In this document: positions 57,336-64,000 of the stretch, piece by piece
Position numbering within the stretch: the stretch's first letter is position 1
How the letters are laid out: each line of letters starts with the position of its first letter
Assembly: GCA_963733065.1 (NCBI GenBank)
Contig: CAVTBT010000007.1
Location: 124,001-188,000, forward strand
Direction of reading: 5' to 3'
DNA: 64,000 nt
Origin: CAVTBT01 sp963733065
Lineage (GTDB): Bacteria; Actinomycetota; Thermoleophilia; Gaiellales; Gaiellaceae
Position numbers and translations under genes: made by a program
Notes under the pieces: generated by a model
The model's database searches: none
The model's input: only the letters and a program-made list of their open reading frames with translations
Told to the model about the DNA's origin: nothing

Positions 57336-58349
57336 ATGGCACGGCGAGGAGGCTGGCGTCGGGTCGGGTCGCGGCGCCGCTTTCGCTACCTCGACTCCCG
57401 CGGCCGGACGATCACGGACGAGACGAAGCTCGAGCGCGTGGACACGCTGCGCATCCCGCCCGCCTGGACCGACGTGTGGATCTCGCCCAATGCGCGCGCA
57501 AACCTTCAGGCAACCGGAGTCGACGTCGCGGGCCGACGGCAGTATCTCTACCACCCGGAGTTTCGGGCGCTGCAGGAGCAGGCGAAGTTCGACAAGCTCG
57601 TGCGCTTCGCCGAACGGCTGCCCGATATCCGGGCGGCGATGGGTGAGCACATGGAGCTGCCACCGACCGATCCAGACCACGTGTGCGCGGTGGCCGTGCG
57701 GCTGATGAATCTCGCCTGGTTCCGGGTCGGGTCCGACCGTCATGCCAGGCGCTCGCGGACGTTCGGGGTCACGACCTTGACGCGGCGGCACGTCACGGTG
57801 CGCGGCACCCGCATCTCGTTCCGCTTTCGCGCGAAGCACCGCACGATGGTGCGGACGACGCTCGTCGACGCCGAGCTCGCCGACTCGATGAAGGCCCTGC
57901 TGGCGACCCCAGGCGCGAGGGTCTTCCGGTACGAACGGGACGGCGCCTACTGCAACCTGACGGGCGCGGTGCTCAATGCCTACATCGGCGAGCACATGGG
58001 AGAGGACTTCACGGCCAAGGACTTCCGGACGTGGGGCGGCACGCTGACGGCGGCGGTCCTGCTCGCCGAGCACGGGGTCGCCGAGACGGACGCGGAGTCG
58101 AAGCGGGTCGTCGCCGCCGTCATGCGACGAGTCGGTGAACGCCTCGGAAATACGCCGGCCGTCGCGAGGGCCTCGTACGTGAGCCCGGCAGTCGTCGAGC
58201 AGTATCTCGACGGGCGCACGATCAGCGATTTCCGGCCTCGTCATTTGCGCGTCGTGCGGGCACGTGATATCGATCTCGATCCCGAGGAACAGTCAGTCCT
58301 GAGCCTGTTGCGATCGTGGCGGATTCGCCGGGCGCGGGAAGCGGCATAG
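57336..58349 (+). CDS. DNA topoisomerase IB (poxvirus type)
   Basis: A 337-residue enzyme. The N-terminal domain reads RRRFRYLDSRGRTI, then LRIPPAWTDVWISPNARANLQATGVD, the bacterial TopIB signature. The catalytic domain has RVGSDRHARRSRTFGVTTL, RFRAKHRT, FTAKDFRTWGGTLTAA (Arg and surrounding residues) and the catalytic Tyr in ARASYVSPAVV near 292. It relaxes supercoils through a 3'-phosphotyrosine link. It is divergent from the dehydrogenase gene, with 44 bp between the starts. Confidence 0.93.
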   Translation: MARRGGWRRVGSRRRFRYLDSRGRTITDETKLERVDTLRIPPAWTDVWISPNARANLQATGVDVAGRRQYLYHPEFRALQEQAKFDKLVRFAERLPDIRAAMGEHMELPPTDPDHVCAVAVRLMNLAWFRVGSDRHARRSRTFGVTTLTRRHVTVRGTRISFRFRAKHRTMVRTTLVDAELADSMKALLATPGARVFRYERDGAYCNLTGAVLNAYIGEHMGEDFTAKDFRTWGGTLTAAVLLAEHGVAETDAESKRVVAAVMRRVGERLGNTPAVARASYVSPAVVEQYLDGRTISDFRPRHLRVVRARDIDLDPEEQSVLSLLRSWRIRRAREAA

Positions 58350-58409
58350 ATTTCGCGCTCCATTTCGTCTATCGTCCGGCTCGCGGACACTGCGCAATTG
58401 GGAGGAAAC

Positions 58410-58610
58410 ATGGCTAGAAAGACCGTGTTGGTTTGCGACAGATGTGGCAAAGAGGTCGGCGAAGGCAAAGGCGCAGTCATGCGCATGAGCTACGCCGATG
58501 CGCGCCGCGGCGCAAAACAGGCCGATCTCTGCGACGACTGTGCGGGTTCGATGCCCGGTCAGGCCGTCGCGCGACGCGGTCGCAAGCCGAAGTCTGCCGT
58601 CACCGGCTGA
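58410..58610 (+). CDS. small zinc-ribbon protein with AT-hook-like tail
   Basis: A 66-residue protein from ATG 58410, with a strong GGAGGA ribosome site. CDRCGKEVG near 9-17 and CDDCAGS near 41-47 form a treble-clef or ribbon pair of C-x-x-C. The C-terminus VARRGRKPKSAVTG resembles an AT-hook (R-G-R-x-P) and the Lsr2-type DNA minor-groove motif. This suggests a small nucleoid- or DNA-associated protein; the family is not recognised with certainty. Confidence 0.65.
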   Translation: MARKTVLVCDRCGKEVGEGKGAVMRMSYADARRGAKQADLCDDCAGSMPGQAVARRGRKPKSAVTG

Positions 58611-58673
58611 CGAAAAGCTCGCTCGTTCCGGACGGCTCCCTGCGGCGGAAGGGGAGCCGTCGGAGACCGGCAC

Positions 58674-58679
58674 TACGAT
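58674..58679 (+). promoter_or_regulatory. -10 TACGAT of the addB-addA-like operon (leaderless)
   Basis: TACGAT ends 6 nt before ATG 58686. Confidence 0.5.
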
Positions 58680-58685
58680 GGGTGA

Positions 58686-61580
58686 ATGGGGCTCGCGCTC
58701 GTGGTTGGACCGGCAAACGCCGGCAAGGTGGCGCTGCTGCTCGACGGCTACCTGGACTCGCTCGACCGCGACCCGGTGCTCATCGTGCCCAACCGATCGG
58801 ACGTCGATCGCGTCGAGCGCGACCTGCTGCGCCGTAGACCGGCTCTGCTGACCGGCTCGATCGGCACGTTCGACGACCTGTTCGAGCGGATCGCCTACGC
58901 CGACGGCGAAGGTCGGCCGCTGATCGGTGTCGCGCAGCGCGCGCTGCTCGTTCGCCGCGCCGTCGGGCTGGCGCCGCTGAACGGGCTCGGACGCTCCGCA
59001 CGGTTCACCGGGTTCGCGGAGGCGCTCTCGGCGTCGCTCGCCGAGCTCGACGGGGACCTGCTCGAACCGGACGAATTGGGCGGCGATCTGGGGCGCCTTG
59101 CAGCCGCCTACCGCACCGAGCTCGACCGCCTCGGGCTCTGGGATCGAGGGCTCGTCCGGCGGCGGGCGGTCGAGCGGCTCGCGGGCGATCTCGAGGCCTG
59201 GCACGGCCAGCCGGTGTACGCCTACGGGTTCGAGGACCTGACCGGTGCCGAGTGGGGTCTGCTCGAGGCGCTCGCCGGCCGCGCCGAGGTTCACGTCTCC
59301 CTGCCGTACGAGCCCGCACGGCCCGCGTTCGCCTCGCTCGAGCGCACGGCCACCGACCTCGCTCGCCTCGCGGATCGGCCCCCGGCCGAGCTGCCGCCCG
59401 CGTTCGCCGACGTCGCTCATCCGGGGCTCGCGCACCTCGAGCGGGCGCTCTTCGAGGACCGGGCCGACGAAGTCGTCGCCCTCGACGGCGCGGTGCGCTT
59501 CCTGGAGGCCGCGGGCACGAGGGCTACCCTCGAGCTGGTCGGAGAGGAGATCCTCGCGCTCGTCGAGGCGGGCACGCCGCCGGAGCAGATCGCCCTCGTG
59601 ACCCCGTCGCTCGAGCGCGTGCGCGCCCCGCTCGACACGGCCTTCGGGACGCTGGGCATTCCCTATGCGGTCGAGGGGAGGATCCGGCTCGGCGCGACAC
59701 CGTTCGGCCAGGCGCTGCTCTCGGTGCTCCGCTTCGCCTGGCTCGGCGGCGGCCGGCGCGAGCTCTACTCGTTCCTGCGCTCGCCGTTCTCGGGGCTCGC
59801 TCGGTCGAGCGCCGACTTCCTCGAGGGGCGTCTGCGCGGCCGGGCCGTGGACGACGGCGAACGGGCCGAGGCGGAGACGATCCGGCTCCGCGACGGCGCC
59901 GCGCTCCCACCGCTCGAGACGATTCGCGGCGCGCCCGATCCCGTCGCGGCCGTTCGCGCACTCGCGGGTCAGATGCTGCGCCACGCCCACGGACTCGAAG
60001 CGCCGCCGACCGGAGAGGCGGCGCTCGCCGACCTGCGCGCGCACGACGCTGTGCGGCGCGTGCTCGACGAGCTCGAGGGCTGGCTGCAGCTCGGGGAGCC
60101 GCTCGCCGCCGAGGAGCTGCTCGGCGCGCTCGAGCGCACGGACGTCCGGCTCGGCGCCTCCGGCGAGGCCGGCCGCGTCGCCGTGCTCGACCTGCTCCGC
60201 GCCCGGACGCGTCGCTTCGAGGTCGTGGTCGTGCTGGGTCTCGAGCAGGGCACGCTGCCGCGGCGAGAGGCCCCGTCCCCGTTCCTCGACGACGACGCCC
60301 GGCGCGGGCTCGACGAGCGTCGGCGCGCCCGGCTCGTCAGGCCCGATCCGGTCAGCCGCGACCGCTACCTCTTCTACACCGCCTGCACCCGCGCGACGCA
60401 GCGGCTCGTGCTCGTGCGCGAAGCGGCAACCGACGAGGGCGCTCCCCGTGAGGCGAGCCCATTCTGGGAGGACGTCCGCGCCGTGTTCGATCCGGACGAC
60501 GTGGCGCACGCGACGGTGCGCCGACCGCTCTCACGCCTGACCTGGCCGATCGAGCGGGCGCCAACGGAGCGCGAGCGGTTGCGCGCCCTCGCGGCGCTGC
60601 ACGCGGTCGACGCCGCCGGCGCCGACGCGCTCGCGCTGGCGAACGGCTGGGAGCGGCGCCTCCGCCGCGCACGCGGCGCGTTCACGCGCGAGACGGCGCT
60701 GCGCAGCCCGATCGTGCTCGACGAGCTCTCCGCGCGGGCCGGCTTCAACGTCACCGAGCTCGAGCGTATGAGCGACTGCTCGTCGGCGTGGCTCGTCGAG
60801 CGCTACCTGAGCCCCCGAACGATCGACGGCCGCGCGGACGCGAAGCTCCGCGGCTCGGTCGCCCATACGACCCTGAACCGGTTCTACGGCGGGCTCTCGA
60901 AGCAGCTCGGCGGAGCGGAGCGCGTCGACGAAGCCAACGTCGAGGCGGCGGTCGCCTTCATGCACGAGTGCCTCGACGGCGCACTCGAAGGCGTTCGCCT
61001 CGACCTGACGGAGCTCCAGCGGTACGAGCTCGCCGAGGGGCTGCGCCGCGACCTCGAGGCATTCGTCCGCGACGAGGCGCGGTCGCCGTCGGCGCTCGTG
61101 CCGCGACACCTCGAGTACCAGTTCGCGCTCGCCGCCGCCGAGGGCCTCACGGTCACCGGCAAGATCGACCGGATCGACGTCGACCCGTTCAGTGCCCGCG
61201 GCGTCGTCGTCGACTACAAGTCCGGCAAGGGCGCCCCGTCGGCCCGCCGCATCGCCGAGGACGAGCGGCTGCAGGTCCCGCTCTACATGCTCGTGGCGCG
61301 CGACCTCGTCGGCGTCGAGCCGATCGGCGGCGTCTACCGGCCGCTCGCGGGCGACCGCCGCGCGCGGGGCATGGTGCGCGCGGGGGAGGGGCTCGAGGGC
61401 TATCCGAAGCAGGACGTCCTCGACGAGGACACGTTCTGGGAGCAGGTGGAGACCGCGCGAGGGACCGCGGAGCGGCTCGCCGGCCGGATCCGGGCCGGCG
61501 ACGTCCGGCACGACCCGCGCGGCGGCGAGTGCCCCGCGTGGTGCGACCTCTGGACGATGTGCAGGGTGAAGCGGCCGTGA
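58686..61580 (+). CDS. AddB-like PD-(D/E)XK nuclease with degenerate helicase domain
   Basis: A 964-residue protein. The N-terminal UvrD-like part starts LALVVGPANAGKVALLLDGY, a P-loop in which the usual Ser/Thr after G-K is Val, so ATP use is doubtful. Residues about 690-960 are a RecB-family nuclease: GKIDRIDVDP and VVDYKSGKG give the D...D-x-K catalytic pair. Four Cys for an iron-sulfur cluster appear as one in MSDCSSAW and three in ECPAWCDLWTMC. This is the AddB arrangement. It pairs with the helicase gene overlapping its stop. Confidence 0.85.
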   Translation: MGLALVVGPANAGKVALLLDGYLDSLDRDPVLIVPNRSDVDRVERDLLRRRPALLTGSIGTFDDLFERIAYADGEGRPLIGVAQRALLVRRAVGLAPLNGLGRSARFTGFAEALSASLAELDGDLLEPDELGGDLGRLAAAYRTELDRLGLWDRGLVRRRAVERLAGDLEAWHGQPVYAYGFEDLTGAEWGLLEALAGRAEVHVSLPYEPARPAFASLERTATDLARLADRPPAELPPAFADVAHPGLAHLERALFEDRADEVVALDGAVRFLEAAGTRATLELVGEEILALVEAGTPPEQIALVTPSLERVRAPLDTAFGTLGIPYAVEGRIRLGATPFGQALLSVLRFAWLGGGRRELYSFLRSPFSGLARSSADFLEGRLRGRAVDDGERAEAETIRLRDGAALPPLETIRGAPDPVAAVRALAGQMLRHAHGLEAPPTGEAALADLRAHDAVRRVLDELEGWLQLGEPLAAEELLGALERTDVRLGASGEAGRVAVLDLLRARTRRFEVVVVLGLEQGTLPRREAPSPFLDDDARRGLDERRRARLVRPDPVSRDRYLFYTACTRATQRLVLVREAATDEGAPREASPFWEDVRAVFDPDDVAHATVRRPLSRLTWPIERAPTERERLRALAALHAVDAAGADALALANGWERRLRRARGAFTRETALRSPIVLDELSARAGFNVTELERMSDCSSAWLVERYLSPRTIDGRADAKLRGSVAHTTLNRFYGGLSKQLGGAERVDEANVEAAVAFMHECLDGALEGVRLDLTELQRYELAEGLRRDLEAFVRDEARSPSALVPRHLEYQFALAAAEGLTVTGKIDRIDVDPFSARGVVVDYKSGKGAPSARRIAEDERLQVPLYMLVARDLVGVEPIGGVYRPLAGDRRARGMVRAGEGLEGYPKQDVLDEDTFWEQVETARGTAERLAGRIRAGDVRHDPRGGECPAWCDLWTMCRVKRP

Positions 61581-64000
61581 GCGCCCGCGTCCCGAACCCC
61601 CAGCAGGCGGCCGCGATCGCCGCCCGCGGCGAGGTGTTCGTGTCCGCGGGCGCCGGCACCGGCAAGACGACCGTGCTGGTGGAGCGCTTCGCGGAGGCCG
61701 TCTGCGAGCGCGGGCTCGACGTCGAGTCGCTCCTCGTCATCACGTACACGGAGCGCGCGGCCGGCGAGCTGCGGGCGCGGATCCGGGCGAGGCTCGTCGA
61801 GCTCGAGCGCAGCGACCTCGCACGGCGGCTCGACGGGGCCTGGATCTCGACGATTCACGGCTTCTGTCTCCGGCTGCTGAAGGCTCACCCGTTCGCCGCG
61901 GAGCTCGATCCCAGGTTCCGGGTGCTCGACGAGAGCCAGGGGCGCGTGCTGCGCGGCGAGGCGTTCGAGGCGGCGCTGGCGGCGTTCTGCGCCGACGGCC
62001 GGCCCGAGCGGTTGCGCCTGCTCGCGACGTACGGCGCCGCCGGGCTGCGACGGATGCTGACGGGCGTCTACGAGACGCTCCGCTCGGCGGGCCGCGAGCT
62101 CGACCTCGAGCTCGCCGATCCCGACGACCTCGGGCAGCGCCTGTCGGAGCTGCGCGACGCGGCCGCGTGCCTGGTGGGCGACGCGGACGCCACCGACGCA
62201 CAGCGGGCCGTCGCCGGCTCGGCGCTCGAGCTGGACGAGCGCGCGGACGCGCTCGTCGACCTTGGCCAGCTGCGGGCGCGTGGCGAGCGCGCCGCGACGT
62301 ACGAGGAGGCGCGGAAGGCAGTCGAGAGCGCAGCCCTCGACCAGCTCGCCGCCCGCGACCGTGAGCTGCTCCAGGCGCTCCTCCACGGCTTCGCCGAGAC
62401 GTATGCCGCCGCCAAGGACCGGGAGTCGGCGCTCGACTTCGAGGACCTGCAGCTGCGCGCGCGCGACCTGCTCCGCGACCGGCCCGATATCCGCGACCGC
62501 GAGGCACTCCGCTTCCTGTCGATCATGGTCGACGAGTTCCAGGACACGAACCGCCTGCAATGCGACCTCGTCGACGCGCTGGCGGCCGGCCCTGGCGAGC
62601 GTGAGCTCTTCTTCGTCGGCGACGAGTTCCAGTCGATCTACGGCTTCCGGCACGCCGACGTCGGCGTCTTCCGCGAGCGGCGGGAGGCCGCGCCGCAGCC
62701 CCTGGCGCTCACGCTCAATTACCGCTCGCGGCCAGAGGTGCTCGCGGTCGTCAACCACCTCTTCGAGCCCGACTTCGGCTCGGGCTTCCAGCCGCTGGCG
62801 GCCTCGCGCGAGTTCCCGGACCCCGTCTTCAGCACGCCGGTCGAGCTGCTGGTCACCGACAAGGCGTCGTACGCCGACACGGGCACGCACTGGCGCCGCG
62901 CCGAGGCTCGGCACATCGCGCAGCGCGTGCGCGAGCTGGTCGACGCAGGCGCAGCGGAGCCCGGCGAGATCGTTCTGCTCTTCGCCGCCGGCACCGACGC
63001 CGAGTGGTACGAGGAGGAGTTGCGGTCGGCCGACCTCCCCACGTACCGCGCGACGGGCAAGGGGTACTTCGGGCAGCAGCAGGTCGTCGACCTCCTCGCG
63101 TACCTGCGCCTGCTGCACAACCGCTACGACGACGAGGCGCTGCTCACGGTGCTCGCCTCGCCGTTCGTCGGCGTCTCGAACGACGCGCTCGTACTGATCC
63201 GGCGGGCCGCCTCGAAACGGCCGATCTTCGCCGGTCTGGAGCGGCAGCCGCCGCCGGGGCTCGCGCCCGAGGACGAGCGGCTCGTGCGGGCGTTCCGCCA
63301 GCGGTACGACCGGCTCGCCGACGCGGCGGGTCGGCTCTCGCTCGAGCGCCTCTGCGAGCGCATCGTCGCCGAGCACGACTACGACCTCGCGGTGCTCGCC
63401 CAGTGGGACGGCCGCAGGCGCTACGCGAACCTGCGCAAGCTGGCGCGGCTGGCGCGGTCCTACGAAGAGCTGCGCGGGCCGGACGTCGAGGGCTTCGTTC
63501 GGTTCGTGCGCGAGCAGGAGGCGGTCGGCTCGACCGAGCGCGAGGCGGTCGCCGAGGAGGAGGGCGCGGGTGCCGTCCGGCTGCTCACGATCCACGCCGC
63601 GAAGGGGCTCGAGTTCAAGGTCGTCGTCGTCGCCGACGCTGGACGCGACCGCGCGCCACCCGCCCCGGACGAGATCCTCTGCCTCGCCGACGGCCGCTTC
63701 GGCTTCCGGGTCGCCGACCCGATGAGCGGTGAGCGGCGCGGTACCGGCGACTGGGAAGCGGTGCGCGAGGCGCGCCGACTCGAGGAGGAGGCCGAGCGGC
63801 TGCGCCTCTACTACGTGGCGATGACGCGTGCCCAGGAGCGGCTGATCGTGTCCGGCGCCGTCGATCCGGCGAAGGACGCCGATACGCGGACGCCCATCGG
63901 TTGGGTCGTCGGCCGCCTCGGCCTCGCGGACGAGCTTCGTTCCGGCGACGGGCCGGTCGAGGTGGAGCGCGAGGGGGCGCGCCTCCTGCTGCGCGTCGAC
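61577..64000 (+). CDS. UvrD/Rep-type helicase, AddA-like (runs off right edge)
   Basis: 808 codons are visible with no stop before the right edge. GTG 61577 overlaps the AddB-like stop (GTGA). Helicase motifs: FVSAGAGTGKTTVLVERF (I), LLVITYTERAAGEL (Ia), IMVDEFQDTNRLQ (II), GDEFQSIYGFRHADV (III), LNYRSRPEVL (IV), LLTIHAAKGLEF (V), LYYVAMTRAQERLIVSG (VI). The C-terminal nuclease domain expected of AddA would lie beyond 64000. With the AddB-like protein it should process double-strand ends for recombination. Confidence 0.9.
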   Translation, partial: MSARVPNPQQAAAIAARGEVFVSAGAGTGKTTVLVERFAEAVCERGLDVESLLVITYTERAAGELRARIRARLVELERSDLARRLDGAWISTIHGFCLRLLKAHPFAAELDPRFRVLDESQGRVLRGEAFEAALAAFCADGRPERLRLLATYGAAGLRRMLTGVYETLRSAGRELDLELADPDDLGQRLSELRDAAACLVGDADATDAQRAVAGSALELDERADALVDLGQLRARGERAATYEEARKAVESAALDQLAARDRELLQALLHGFAETYAAAKDRESALDFEDLQLRARDLLRDRPDIRDREALRFLSIMVDEFQDTNRLQCDLVDALAAGPGERELFFVGDEFQSIYGFRHADVGVFRERREAAPQPLALTLNYRSRPEVLAVVNHLFEPDFGSGFQPLAASREFPDPVFSTPVELLVTDKASYADTGTHWRRAEARHIAQRVRELVDAGAAEPGEIVLLFAAGTDAEWYEEELRSADLPTYRATGKGYFGQQQVVDLLAYLRLLHNRYDDEALLTVLASPFVGVSNDALVLIRRAASKRPIFAGLERQPPPGLAPEDERLVRAFRQRYDRLADAAGRLSLERLCERIVAEHDYDLAVLAQWDGRRRYANLRKLARLARSYEELRGPDVEGFVRFVREQEAVGSTEREAVAEEEGAGAVRLLTIHAAKGLEFKVVVVADAGRDRAPPAPDEILCLADGRFGFRVADPMSGERRGTGDWEAVREARRLEEEAERLRLYYVAMTRAQERLIVSGAVDPAKDADTRTPIGWVVGRLGLADELRSGDGPVEVEREGARLLLRVD

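Noticed and set aside
58293..63595. Long minus-strand frames (738 and 731 codons) opposite topoisomerase, addB-like and addA-like genes
   Set aside because: They are shadows. The + strand frames carry complete helicase and nuclease motifs.

Overview
This 64 kb window is very GC-rich (around 70% G+C by eye), with frequent GTG and some TTG starts and dense coding on both strands. Gene content and order point to a deep-branching actinobacterium, most like the Thermoleophilia (Gaiellales/Solirubrobacterales). This placement is inferred from synteny and protein character and was not checked by database search. No rRNA, tRNA, CRISPR array, prophage or insertion sequence was seen.

The window is essentially one conserved housekeeping backbone on the + strand with lineage-specific inserts. 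In order: priA-def-fmt-rsmB-rpe-ribD, then ribE-ribBA-ribH (3.4-13.5 kb); rpmB-asp23-fakA and recG (13.5-19.6 kb); rsmD-coaD-sepIVA-like-yceD (22.3-25.4 kb); rpmF-plsX-acpP-rnc (28.1-30.3 kb); smc-ftsY-ffh-rpsP-khpA-rimM-trmD-lepB-rplS-rnhB-yraN (31.9-45.9 kb); comM-dprA (48.9-51.4 kb). Inserts, often on the minus strand, sit between these blocks: a CapA-like protein, a receiver domain plus DegV protein, a hydrolase-LuxR fusion, a GNAT, a kelch protein, an Ig-like secreted protein, an ABC-F ATPase, a C39-like peptidase, a SARP regulator, a cyclase-ATPase-TPR signalling protein, HtpX, a solitary DNA methyltransferase and a Nudix hydrolase. The left end carries a DtxR regulator cluster. The right end carries a transhydrogenase (pntAA-pntAB-pntB) operon with an alanine/ornithine-cyclodeaminase-type enzyme, an isocitrate-dehydrogenase-like gene, topoisomerase IB, and an AddB/AddA-like helicase-nuclease pair that runs off the right edge.

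Two window-wide patterns stand out. First, about two dozen genes on both strands have a TANNNT (-10 type) hexamer ending only 6-11 nt before the start codon, with no Shine-Dalgarno, so they are predicted to be transcribed as leaderless mRNAs; this also settles several start codons. Second, seven intact-looking genes (five of them housekeeping) carry a single-base frame break, almost always one surplus base, clustered at 2.4-13.2 kb and 45-48 kb. These look more like sequence or assembly errors than decay. In contrast, an FAD oxidoreductase and a LAL-type ATPase are truly truncated.

The most interesting regulatory candidate is the htpX leader. A long hairpin there places the Shine-Dalgarno in its 3' arm, the layout expected of an RNA thermosensor on a heat-shock protease gene.
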